From Alopecurus myosuroides (Eukaryota > Streptophyta > Magnoliopsida > Poales > Poaceae), in contig CM054059.1 of NCBI GenBank assembly GCA_028641055.1, positions 107,334,263-107,398,262 of the forward strand: a DNA stretch of 64,000 nucleotides. The letters are read 5' to 3'. Every line of letters starts with the position of its first letter. Position 1 is the stretch's first letter. Position numbers and translations under genes: made by a program. The notes beneath the pieces are model-generated. The model did no database searches, was not told the DNA's origin, and was given only the letters and a program-made list of their open reading frames with translations. Of this stretch, positions 53,811 to 64,000 are shown piece after piece.

Positions 53811-54650
53811 TTACAGATTTTGCGGATCAAGCTTTGTAATAACCAATCTAAGCCATACACCGAAAGCATCTTTCTGTCGGTAAGGCATAGATCTTTCATC
53901 CTTCATAGTGAACACGCATATCTGTCCCTCTTCAAGCTTGAAAGCTGCAACAACTCGTGGCCAACCGCATACAATTGTTGCCTTCATACCTTTTCCCATC
54001 TTCATTCTGCAGTACTTGTCCAGAGTGCTTTCAGAACTATTCACTACTAAACTCACTAGAGGATCACTGTTGTATAGTGACCTCAGTAAACTGACAAGAT
54101 AAGTCGATGTGTACTCAGCTGATAATTCCTAAAAGAAAATAGTACAAGGAAATTATTACTACAACTACATGATGACAGACTCATGATAATTCCTACAAGC
54201 AATGTATCACTTCAACCAAAGTATTACTGCAAGATGGAGGACTTACCATAATTCCTTCTGCAGGATCAACATTTGATTTTGTCAGCCTGCACACATAATC
54301 TTTGATAGGTGGCCTAGGTAGATCCTCGAATATACTCCTCAATTGCATAACTTGATGGAAGTTCATTTCAACCTCATTTCCAAACATGCAGTACTTGTCA
54401 AATGATTCTTCTCCTCCATGTCCTACATTTGAACATTTGGTGTCATACTCTACTTAATCGTTTGTGCACGAGTAAACTAGAACTTGTACAAGTACATACC
54501 TCTTACAACAATCATGTGCATGTCTGTGTAAATGTCATCATCACTCATATAGTAGTCTTCCTCACTGAGGTAGTCATCTTCCTCGGTGAAGTGGTCATCG
54601 TCGCTTGGCGGCACGTACTCATCAGAAAGGTTGTCATCGTCGCTTGCCAT
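53811..54650 (-). CDS. B3-domain protein 1, inside the CACTA element
   Basis: Three coding exons: 54650-54500, 54422-54247 and 54128-53811, all with GT-AG introns, giving 214 residues with no stop. The first 45 residues are very acidic (Asp/Glu/Tyr runs). A single B3-type DNA-binding fold follows from about residue 92 (YVCRLTKSN, ELSAEYTSTYL, GWPRVVAAFKLEEGQICVF) to the end. It has the same exon phases as the gene at 56169-57223 and shares CMFGN and RLTKSN/RMTKSN with it, so the two are paralogues. B3 proteins bind DNA in the nucleus. Its stop lies about 160 bp from the 41-bp array. A 5' leader intron is likely (donor about 55208, acceptor about 54657). Confidence 0.7.
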
Positions 54651-55154
54651 CGTTTCCTATTGAGTATAGATTGCATGATAACAAGGAAACTAGTTACCAC
54701 TTTGTTCAACTATTAGATTAAACAGTTGTAGGGTAAACAGATTTTGCTCTAAAGAGTTTATCTTCAAACATTAAACAGTACAAAAGATTGTAACCATGCT
54801 AACCAAGTTTGAATATCAGCAAGAGTATATTAATTAAACTGAAAAGAACTATCTAAAAAAAGATTTGAATATTAAGCTTGTTTGGACAACACCCAAAAAA
54901 AAACTATCTAGATCAAGATTTGTCACGAATGCAGTTCTACATTTAGCCACAGATATAGCAAGATTGAGATTTGTAGTTCAACATTTATCACATAAGAAAA
55001 AGATTTAGTCACATGTACAGTTGTCATAGCAAGAAGAACAAGAATCCAAGTTATTTCATTCATAGATCATTTCATCCCAACACAACTCCATCTATAGATT
55101 GGTTCAGAAAAAGACCACAGGAAGAACAAGGAAGAACAAGACTCCAAGTTAATA

Positions 55155-55292
55155 ATCTGATGCCAGGGAGGTAGTAAGGGAGGGAGTGAGGGAGGGAGTC
55201 TAAATTACCAGATGCAGGGAGGTAGTGATGGAGGGAGGGAGTCACTGCGAGGGAGGGAGTCGCTGCAGGGAGGTAGTGATGGAGGGAGGGAG
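55155..55292. repeat. GGGAGGGAG-rich tract in the leader of B3 gene 1
   Basis: Repeated GGGAGGGAGT blocks on the plus strand, interleaved with GCAGGGAGGTAGTGATGGA. The transcript of the minus-strand gene would carry CCCTCCC. Closely spaced G-runs allow G-quadruplex formation on the plus strand. Confidence 0.75.
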
Positions 55293-55380
55293 TCTAGATG
55301 GACAGGTGCTTCTTTCCTCTTTCTTGGATGCGGCGGCTGAGGGAAACCCTACCCTGGATCTATCAGGAGGGCAGAAGAGA

Positions 55381-55452
55381 TATTTATAGAGAGGGCATGT
55401 TTCTTGGGCCAAGTTTCTTGGGCCATGTTTCTTGGGCCAAGTTTCTTGGGCC
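55381..55452 (-). promoter_or_regulatory. Candidate promoter of B3 gene 1: TATA box and four spaced site II motifs
   Basis: TATAAATA on the minus strand at 55381-55388. Upstream, TGGGCC (GGCCCA on the minus strand) occurs at 55405, 55419, 55433 and 55447, an exact 14-bp period within repeats of GTTTCTTGGGCCAA. GGCCCA/TGGGCC motifs are known TCP-type site II promoter elements in plants. Confidence 0.55.
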
Positions 55453-55569
55453 AAGATATCCCAACAACCATTGCAGCAGGGAATGCAGAACAGCATGCAG
55501 GTGGGGTGCAGTGTGTGTGTACTTTGGCAGTGGCATGGCAGCAGGAGCAAGAGCAAAAGCAACTTAACT

Positions 55570-56168
55570 TACCTCTGTAATTGTGACTTTGGACACTAGT
55601 CAAAAGCTAGCTTAGCTACTCTACTCCAGCAAGCACTACTGCTCATCATGCCCCAATTTCGTCTAGTGTGCATGCATGTTTCTAAGCTACTGTTCCTGAT
55701 TCTTAGGACTAATCAAAATTTAGTCATCCTGTGAAAAACTCCATATGGGCAAGGTAAATTATGACTAATCAAATAAAATTTTAACTGGCCCTCTCATTCT
55801 AACCCTATGACAGCAACAAATAAATCAAATATGTTGGATAGGTTCCTATGCCCTGAATACACAATTCAGGACATCGAAGGAATGGTATCCACACATGGAC
55901 AATGGAATTTAAATGCAGTCGACAAAAAAACACAAGAGAGTTAGCAAGTTTTAAACAGTCGACAAACTATACATATGTGCTTACTATAAAGCACATAGGA
56001 CCATACATACTTCTAGTTACTTAGCAGTCTTACAAAAGGTGAGGCACATGTGCCACTTGAGCATACGTAGATATAGTAAAGTTCAGCATACATAGTTCTA
56101 ACAGAGTTACAGACAGGTTGCCGCTACAGCATTTTTACAAAAGCACTTCCTACTAAGGGCTTAGCATC
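55570..56168. other. Intergenic DNA between the two B3 genes
   Basis: AT-rich with no ORF or motif that I can support. It is probably the upstream region of B3 gene 1 and the 3' flank of B3 gene 2. Confidence 0.5.
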
Positions 56169-57223
56169 CTATGGTAGGGGTTCCATAAGGAGTTCAAGTT
56201 CTCCTCTTGCACGCGCCGAGAAGTTGAACAACCAAATAGCATTTTCCTGAATCTTGTACTCTTTGACAGCTTTTGCCCAGTCTGTTGTCATCATGACACC
56301 GTTCTTGCCCTTTCCTCTCTTTATCTTCATCTTGAAGGTCTTGCTGCTGACGGTGCTCTCTACAGGCACCATCTTGTCGACAGGTACCTTCTCATTTACT
56401 TCGAGGTGCTCATGCAAGTAAGTTTTAGAAAACTTGGCACCAATGTCCTGTCATCAATAAGAAATTTGTGTTAAACAACAATTTCAATGCCCTCTGTAAC
56501 TAAACAAGTTAAGTTTCAGATTCATATACTGCAAGATACTTTAAATCTGTAATACAATATTACCATTTTGCTCTTTCCTTCAATTATATTTGATTTAGTC
56601 ATCCTGTGAACGTAGAACTTGTTGCTGAACTTGTTAGCTTTGGCAGCCAGACAGAACTCTACAAGCCAATTTTGCTGATCCTTCGTGATATACATGTCAT
56701 TGCCAAACATGCATAGCTCATCAAATGATTTCCTCTCAGCAGCACATACTTCAGTCGGTCCTACAACAGATTGAGTTTTAGAATTAGTACAGTACTCTCC
56801 ATTTTGTAAGAGTTGTGCAACAGAATTAGTATGTGTATAAACTGTAGGAATTGTGTATGTGAACATACCTCTAAAAAGAAGTTTCTCTTGTGTGCTAGGA
56901 ACAGAAAAAGTAGGAGCAGCAGAAGTATGAGCAGCCTTGTGTGTTTTAGCTTCATGGGTAAATCCTGCTTGCATAGCCTTGTAATACTTGTACAGGTCAC
57001 CATCAATAGTGCCTTCCTCCTTCCTCTTTTCGATGCTCTTCCAGAAATCAAGATGGATATCATCTTTTCCCTTGCTGGTGTTTACTAGACCAGAGGTGAC
57101 TGTGCTAGGACCAGTAGCAACAATATTTGCATCTGCAGAATTCTGACTCTTCTGCACCACTTCCCTTGCCTCGTCATCACTGTCGTCATGGATTACGATT
57201 AGGACCCGCTTTTCACTTGCCAT
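56169..57223 (-). CDS. B3-domain protein 2, inside the CACTA element
   Basis: Three coding exons: 57223-56869, 56760-56564 and 56447-56169, giving 276 residues with no stop. The N-terminal 150 residues are polar and hold an acidic patch (HDDSDDEAREVV) and LDFWKSIEKRKEEG. The B3-type fold runs from about residue 167 (FYVHRMTKSN, DIGAKFSKTYL, TTDWAKAVKEYKIQENAIWLF) to the C-terminus. The first intron splits an Arg-Gly pair in phase 1 and the second follows a Met in phase 0, exactly as in the gene at 53811-54650. A further intron may end just before the ATG (TTGCAG at about 57230). Likely a nuclear DNA-binding protein; the target is unknown. Confidence 0.7.
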
Positions 57224-58915
57224 TTTGCCCCTGCAATTTGAAAGCAACCCATTTTAAAGTACATCATCACGAAAATCTGGAGGCAAATTAAAAAAGGCAA
57301 CATCAATCCAACATGCTCGTGGATCCCAATTTGTGATGCCTGATTACTGTCATCTGTCATAAATTTGTGATCCCAACATGCTCGTGGATCCCAATTAAAA
57401 AAAAGTATGCCCCTCTCCAGAGCCTACTCATAAATTTCATATCAGTGAGAAACTTGTTGTATATGGATATTTGATTGGTTCTTGTAAAGAGGAGCACTAA
57501 CAGATAACTCTATTTTGGTTACTGAACCTTACACTAACAGATAACTCTTTTCAAGAACAAGCAAATTTTCAGGCACAGATGAGAAGCATCAGAACAAGGA
57601 TAGGTCAGTAGAGTTGAGTAGAGAACACATGATACATCTCAAGCAGTTAATTCGGTGCATAAGAAGTATGTTAGCAGGGCAGGATCAACAGAGTACTTAT
57701 TTTGGTTACTGAACCTTACACCATTCAACACGCAAACATTGTAGTAGTACTATTATTACCAGTTGGTGGCAAGGTGCTATTCACAAGGTACTATGATCAA
57801 CTGTTAGGTCAGCAGGGACAAGGTACCTGCAAAGGAAACAAATCATAAGTACATCAACAAGACAGTAATACAGATTCCTGGAAGGAAGAAACAGCAGACA
57901 TACTCACAAAGCATATTATTTCAAGACTAATTTAATTAACATTACAAGAAAAATATCTTAATTTAGTAATGCCAAACAGTCAACAAGCACTAGTTACACA
58001 AACAGAGCACAAGATGCCAGGCACCCAGACATAATAAATATGTCAATGCAATACATACTACTAGGCAGGTTTTAGGTAGCACCGTCGCTGCGTCTGCCAA
58101 TGACAGGCAGGCAGTAATGACTCATAAACCAACAGCCAATTCAGGGATGAGAGCACCAAACATAAAAAAAGAGAGGATGCTAAAAAGAGGATGAATTATC
58201 TAGATTTGTCACACCGAACACTCAATTATAAGATAAAAAAAGGCAGTAATTTTACATGACTAAAAAATCTAAAGAGATAAACATGACTAAAAAATGATAG
58301 AAGGATCATTACGGCCTCGGTACCTTGCGTATGGTCACAATGTAAAGAGCATACTAATATGGATATAAACAATTTGAAATTTAAGTTTGTACTATATATT
58401 TTGCTAAAGGTATATTCGACGTGCGTCACACCTGCACTTTTACTAGTAGGAAAAAAACGACATGCAAATGACACATCAATACTATTCATATGATGCTGAA
58501 AAAAAAGGATCATATTCACATGACAGTAAGAATCAGCGGACATTGTTTGCTGGAGGAAGAAATCTACTGTATTTCAGACGAAACTGCAATACAGTAGAAC
58601 CTACAAACTGTAATATGGATATAAACCATTGTTTTGCTTGCTTTTTAACCACTGCCATGAAAAAATCATAACAATATCCTCCAACCTGAATTTTTTTTAA
58701 CCAACTACGTAGACGATCATGCAAACCAAAGTAGTGCACATCAATCATCACTCAAATCATGGAAACCATTTTGGTTTCATGATTGCAAGGAATTTAAATG
58801 AGGAATTTAACTTAGGAGTAATTGTATATAGGTTCAATTTGATCATGTTTTATCTTCTTTGAGTGTGCTCTACTTTTATCAGTGTAGGTTGAAGCTGAAA
58901 AGTAGTTGAGTACTA
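57224..58915. other. Spacer between divergent B3 gene 2 and the transposase gene
   Basis: AT-rich. It contains a duplicated phrase (CCCAACATGCTCGTGGATCCC type) at about 57308 and 57371, and repeated ACTAACAGATAACTC and TTTTGGTTACTGAACCTTACA near 57480-57550 and 57695. No coding sequence is recognised. It probably holds both 5' regions. Confidence 0.5.
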
Positions 58916-61900
58916 ATGGATAAAACATGGATGTCAGCACCTAGGTCAACTAGGGTCTATGAAGATGGGGTTATAAAATTTGTACAATATGCCGCAGAGA
59001 ATGCTGGCATGTTCAGTAGATTACTCTGTCCTTGCAATTGCTGTGGGAATAGGTTCTGGAAAACTGAGCAGCTGGTTGTAGAGCATCTAGTATGCAATGG
59101 GTTCATTCCTGGTTACTCAACCTGGGTATTCCATGGTGAACAAATTGAAAACCCTGAACCTGATGTTGAAAGTAGCTCTGACAGTGAGCCCGAAGAATAT
59201 GCCAACAGTGATGAGATGAACCAATTGTTGGTAGACACCTTTGGGATGTATGACAATGCACACTTAGGGGAAAGTGATGATGCTAATGCTGATGGGAACA
59301 GTGAAGGTGGTAGTTCAAGTGACGAGTTTGATTGTGATCCTGAAGCGTACAAAACTTTAGTAGAAGATGGAAGCAAATATTTATTTCCTGGCTGCAAAGC
59401 AATGTCTAAGTTGCAATTCTTAATAAAAATTATTAACATCAAGAACACCTGGAAAATTCCTAATGCCTGCTACGATGCGTATCTTTCATTGTTTAGAGAA
59501 ATACTACCAGAAGGTTACGGTGAAGCTTTGCCTAAAAATTTTCATGCCTCAAAAAGGTACATAAAGGATGTTGGCATTGGGTACGTTAGTATTGATGCAT
59601 GTCCAAATAACTGCATTATGTTTAGAGGTGTCAACTCAAATGCATCTGAGTGTCCAGTTTGCAAAAGTAGCAGATGGAAAAGTGTGAAGACAGGAGTATC
59701 TGGGAAAAGGGAGTATAAGGTTCCACACAAAGTGATCAGACACTTCAGACTGGAGCCTAGAGTTGGAAGGCTTTTTATGTCAACAAAAACAGCACCACAT
59801 ATGACCTGGCACAGTGCTAGTAGGACTACAGATGGTAAGCTAAGGCACCCTGCAGATTCTCCTGCATGGAAACACTTTGATTCAGTACACAACACATTTG
59901 GTGCTGACCCAAGGAACCTTAGGTTAGGCCTGGCCACTGATGGGTTCAATCCATTTAGGAACATGAATACAACATACAGTATCTGGCCAATTATTCTTAT
60001 TCCCTATAACCTTCCACCCTGGATATGCATGAAGCAATCCAATTTCATCCTAAATGTACTTGTCCCTGGAAGGAAATCACCTGGAAAGGAAATGGACATA
60101 TACATGCAATTAACCATGGAAGATCTACAAGAGTTTTGGAAACCTGGAGTGTGGACATATGATGTTGTCATTGGAAAAAAGTTCCTCCTGAGAGCAGCTT
60201 TGTTGTGGACTATCACTGATTGGTTAGGAAGGGGCAGCTTGAGTGGAGAGAGTCTACAGACTTGTTCAAATTGCCTGACTAACACCTGCACAAGGCATTT
60301 AACATATGGAAAGAAGACATGCTTCTTAGATCATAGAAGATTCCTCGATGACAACCATGTCTACAGATTTGATGAAGCATCTTTCAATGGAAAACTTGAG
60401 ATGAGAGGGCCTCCAACCCAACTCACAGGGAAGGAAATATCTGAAATTACTGTAAGTCTACACACAGATTATGGGAAACTACAGAAGCCCACGAGAACTG
60501 ACAACAAAAGGAAGAAAGCTTGTCCAGAGGACATATTTGAACATAGTGTGGAAGTGACATTCAAAAAAAGAAGTGTGTTTTTCTGCCTCCCATATTGGAA
60601 AACACTTCTTGTCAGACACAATCTAGATATCATGCACATAGAGAAAAATGTGTTTGACAATATTGTTGGTACAATACTTGATGTAGATCATAAAACAAAA
60701 GATGGACTGAATTCTAGGCTGGATCTACAAGAAATGGGAATAAGATTTGAATTGCATGCTGATACAAGAGGAGCTAAACCTGTAATACCTAGAGCTATTT
60801 ATCAACTGAATACAGAAGGAAAGAAGATTTTCTGCATGGTCATAAAATTTGCAAGATTTCCAGATGGATATGCATCCAACTTTTTTTACAAGGTAGACCT
60901 ACAGAAGAAAAAACTGGTTGGCATGAAGACGCATGACTGCCACATCGTAATGCAGGATTTAATGCCATTGGCGTTGTGTCGATCACTCCCAGACAGTGTA
61001 TCTGTACCACTGCTAAAGTTGTGTAACTACTTGAAGGCGATGTATAGTAAGGTGGTAGATGTTGGGGAAGTTGAGGAGTGGGAGTCTAAAATTTCAGTAA
61101 TTTTATGTCAGTTGGAAATGATATTCCCTCCAGCATTTTTTGACATAATGGTGCACCTAACTATGCACCTATCAACAGAACTAAGAATAGCTGGGCCAGT
61201 GCATTACAGAGATATGTGGTCTACTGAGAGGTTTGTAGGCAAGTTTAAGAACTCTGTTAGAACCACAAGTCACCCAGAAGGGTCTATTGCAGAGAGCTAC
61301 CAATTTGAAGAGAGTCTTAATTTCTGCTCTAGGTATTTGCGTAACACCACAACCAGCATTAATAAAGCACCAAGACATGATGACAGTTCTGCAGCAGTTG
61401 ATAACCAAAATTACCTGAGGATAATTGGTAGGGCAACGTCTGGTTTTTCGACAATTAAATTGGATAGCACATCATGGACACAAGCTCACAAATGTTTTCT
61501 CGTCAACTATCCGGGGATTGAAGAATATGCCCAGTAAGTTGCAAGCACAGATGACAAGTGTAGTAACAATCACATCCATAAATGGTTCTAGTATGTAACA
61601 TATGTTCAACCGTGCAGGCAGCACAAAGATTTACTGTCAGCTGGAAGAAAGAAGACCAAGAGGGAGATTGAAAATGCTCACCATGCTAGTTTCCATACAT
61701 GGTTTGCTGACCATGTAAGCACCAAAATCTATGTGTTTACAAATATCTAAAAAACAATATTTTGTAGTATGGTACAGAAAGTATTATTTACAAATATTAT
61801 CCTATATTGTAGGTACAACATCTCTGAAATCAAGGAGTTGTTCTACCTGAGGAAATTATAGCATTGGCACAACAACCCTATAGGATGGTCAAATCTTTCA

Positions 61901-62437
61901 ATAGCTAATGTATTAACGGGAGTAACTATCATACTACTTCGTATGGATTAGGAAAGGCAACACAATGTGATGGTGTCTCTCTTGTTGGGCAAACTTCTAG
62001 TTATTCTAAGGCTAGAGATGATAACCCAGCTGTAGGAGATGTCATGTATTATGGCCGAGTTGCTCAGATTCTGGAGTTAAATTATTCCAATATTGGACAT
62101 GTAGTCGTATTCAAATGTGACTGGGTAAAAAGAATGGGTGTAAGGGAGTTAGCTAATTTTGGGATCACTGAGGTCAATTTTAACCATGTTCACAATGCCA
62201 AGGACCCAAAATTTGAACCCTTTATTCTAGCTAGCCAAGCAAAACAAGTTTACTATGTGCAAGACCCAGTAGATATTGATTGGTATGCTGTTATTACACC
62301 TTCAGTACGAGATTATTATGATATGGAGCCAATTGTGAACCACGTGAGTTCTTTCATATGCTGGCAAGCTCATGAATTTATATTTATGTAATGGACTTAC
62401 ATAACCTTTCTTGTATTGTTTGCAGGAAGAACAATGA
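58916..62437 (+). pseudogene. CACTA TNP2-type transposase, C-terminal part with stop codons
   Basis: Exon 1 is 58916-61533: a transposase-associated zinc-like domain (about residues 1-76, CPCNCCGNRF, VEHLVCNGFIPGYSTWVFHGE), then the tnp2 catalytic region with aspartates in ATDGFNPF (about residue 342) and WTITDW (about 433), HNLDIMHIEKNVFDN, and a DUF4218-like block (THDCHIVMQDLMPLAL, GPVHYRDMWSTER). Splice sites lead to exon 2 (61618-61714), exon 3 (61813-62343, DUF4216-like, DNPAVGDVMYYGRV, VFKCDW) and a short last exon to TGA 62435-62437. In exon 3 TGA at 61825-61827 and TAA at 61906-61908 break the frame. Exon 1 alone is uninterrupted at 872 residues and could still yield a protein lacking DUF4216. 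Confidence 0.85.
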
Positions 62438-63919
62438 AAGCAAATGAGGGAAAGATGTTGGATGAACTGAACAGGAAGTTACACAAAATGGATTTACCTG
62501 CAGCTGAACTTAAACGAAATGAAGACTTCAGACTTAATTTACTGAAAGATGCTAAGCCCAGAGGCTTGTACTACTCCCAACTAGAAGTAAGAACTGCAAA
62601 TTGTAGGCTTGTACTACTCTCAACAATGTGAGATTGCTTCCATTGATATTCACAATTAATATATGTTTATGTTTCAGGATGCTAGGGAATATGAAGATCC
62701 AGGTGACATACAACCAGAAACTGAGCAAGGTTATTCATCTGATGAGAAAAGCTATCAGCATCAAGTTCACCCTATTGATGATACAAGAAATTACAAACTG
62801 CTAGAAACTGAGGAAGGTACCAGTGAAGAAGAAGAAGAGGAAGCAGAAGAAGAGAAAGAAGAAGAGGAGGAAGAAGAATAAGAAGGAGACAAAGAATAAG
62901 AAGAAGAAGAAGAAGAAGAAGGAGACGAAGAAGAAGAACAAGAGGAAGAGGAGCAACAAAATCAAGAAGTAGCTGCTCAAGTGGATGTTGAGACTCGAAA
63001 AAAGAAAACCAGAGGGACCAACTGAGATGAGAATGTTTTGGGAAAAACATGGTCCTAACAGGAAAGTAAAACTACAGTTCAACCACTTAGGGCAGCCTTG
63101 TGGAGTGAAAACATCAAAGCTGACTAATTTTGTGAGCAGTCAAGTTAAAGGTAAAGATGTATCTCTTGCTGCCAAAAGTTGGAGAAAAGTACCATTTTCT
63201 GAGAAGCAGAAGTTGTGGATGACTGTGAAGGTATTACAACTGTCATCTAGATTATCAATTACCATATTTACTATGAACCTACAGCATGTGTGTAACCATG
63301 TTTACTATAATTTGTAAACAGGGTTTTTTCGAAATTGAGGATGTCCACAAGGAATGGGTGATGAAATCAGCAAGTAAAAAGTGGAGAGCTTTTAGGTCAC
63401 ACTTGAGGAAGATTTATTATGATGCAAAGAAGCCTGTATTGGAAAATATAGCCAATGGTTGTGATGAAAGAATTCCAGATAAACAGTGGGCTTGGCTAGT
63501 TAGATACTGGAGGTCTGAGAAATTCATGGCAAGTTCTAAACTAGTACCAACCTAACATTAGTTTTTTGCTTGTTAATTAAATATATAGTTTCCATAATTG
63601 GTTATTAATTCAATGCATCACATGTGTGCAGGAAATGTCAAGCAAAAATAAAGCTTCAAGGAAAGTCCAACTAAATTCAAAACACACAGCTGGTTCTAGA
63701 CCTTTTGCAGTTGTCCATGATCAGCTGGTATATTGAAAAAACATTATGTTTGCACAAAATTATTGACACATAATACATTGGATGTGAAAATACTTATGTA
63801 CATGTGCAAAATTGCAGGAACTGAATTTGGGCAGACTAGTGTCCAGGGCTGAGCTGTACCGTGTTGTTCACACAAGGAAGGATGGAAATCCAGTGGATGT
63901 TTACTCGAGAAGTAAAATT
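62434..63919 (+). pseudogene. Transposase_24-type (Ptta/En/Spm) gene of the CACTA element, broken
   Basis: Blocks: 62434-62586, 62678 to about 62990, about 62996-63230, 63322-63528, 63632-63727 and 63818-63919, probably continuing beyond the last. The second block has a Glu-rich stretch encoded by GAA/GAG repeats with TAA stops at about 62879 and 62897. A 1-base shift near 63008 separates KKKTRG from GPTEMRMFW. Later blocks carry SWRKVPFSEKQKLW, WRAFRSHLRKIYYDAK, DKQWAWLVRYWRSEKF and RAELYRVVHTRKDG, typical of the second gene of plant CACTA elements. The ATG overlaps the TGA of the transposase. One intron (63529-63631) appears to use a GC donor. Confidence 0.75.
62822..62950 (+). repeat. GAA/GAG-rich microsatellite
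   Basis: Nearly pure purine tract of GAA and GAG triplets, interrupted by TAA; encodes a Glu run in the Transposase_24-type gene. Confidence 0.85.
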
Positions 63920-64000
63920 GTATGTTGCCTAGATGCATCTCATAATTCATTCTACCTGATGCCATGTGCTCATGATTAACTCACCTACCTGATGCCATCT

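Larger units (their letters stand above)
52893..64000 (+). mobile_element. CACTA (En/Spm) transposon, 5' part; continues beyond the window
   Basis: The terminus CACTACACCACAG begins at 52893. Subterminal sequence rich in AAAGTGCC-type words and a 41-bp tandem array (53384-53647) follow. Inside are two B3-domain genes (minus), a TNP2-type transposase gene (58916-62437, plus) and a Transposase_24-type gene (62434 on, plus). Such gene pairs and subterminal repeats are characteristic of CACTA elements. The 3' terminus and the 3-bp target duplication partner are not in the window, so the left boundary rests on the CACTA motif and repeats. Confidence 0.75.

Overview
The window looks like repeat-dense nuclear DNA from a large grass genome. 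Triticeae (wheat, barley or Aegilops type) is my inference from the nested Ty3/gypsy and Ty1/copia retrotransposons, a CACTA transposon, CG-rich exons and grass-style LTRs. Nothing here is bacterial or organellar. I found no rRNA, tRNA or CRISPR loci.

Layout. (1) 1-2509: right-hand part of an LTR retrotransposon (G) inserted into element A. (2) 2510-10887: minus-strand gypsy element A, Tat-like, with an uninterrupted pol, a lost gag and an antisense intron-containing ORF. (3) 10888-13597: degenerate minus-strand gypsy fragment F. (4) 13598-18224 plus 30331-30475: 5'-truncated SIRE/Maximus-like copia element C; its 3' LTR is split by the complete but decayed gypsy element B (18225-30325, target duplication CTTGT), which has the same sense-pol plus antisense-ORF design as A. 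(5) 30476-32710: low-copy-looking DNA with a possible truncated gene start and a small Helitron-like insertion. (6) 32711-50036: decayed short-LTR copia element D (target duplication CTCAT), split inside its integrase by the young, apparently intact copia element E (35192-47058, target duplication GTGGT). (7) 50080-51000: a Mutator-like element with a 9-bp target duplication. (8) 51054-52708: an intact two-exon cytochrome P450 on the minus strand, the only obvious ordinary host gene. (9) 52893 to the window end: the 5' part of a CACTA transposon with a 41-bp subterminal array, two intact minus-strand paralogous B3-domain genes, a TNP2-type transposase and a Transposase_24-type gene. Both plus-strand genes are damaged.

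The most interesting structures are these. (a) Two diverged SIRE/Maximus-like elements (C and E) use different sequences but the same 7+1+7 bp palindrome design, placed upstream of the LTR TATA box and again upstream of a third ORF that appears to start with a tiny spliced exon. (b) A tandem pair of intact B3 genes sits inside a CACTA element whose transposase is decaying, next to the subterminal repeats. (c) Two Tat-like gypsy elements carry antisense, intron-containing ORFs. Element names A to G are labels for this report only; family names come from domain order and motifs, with no database search.
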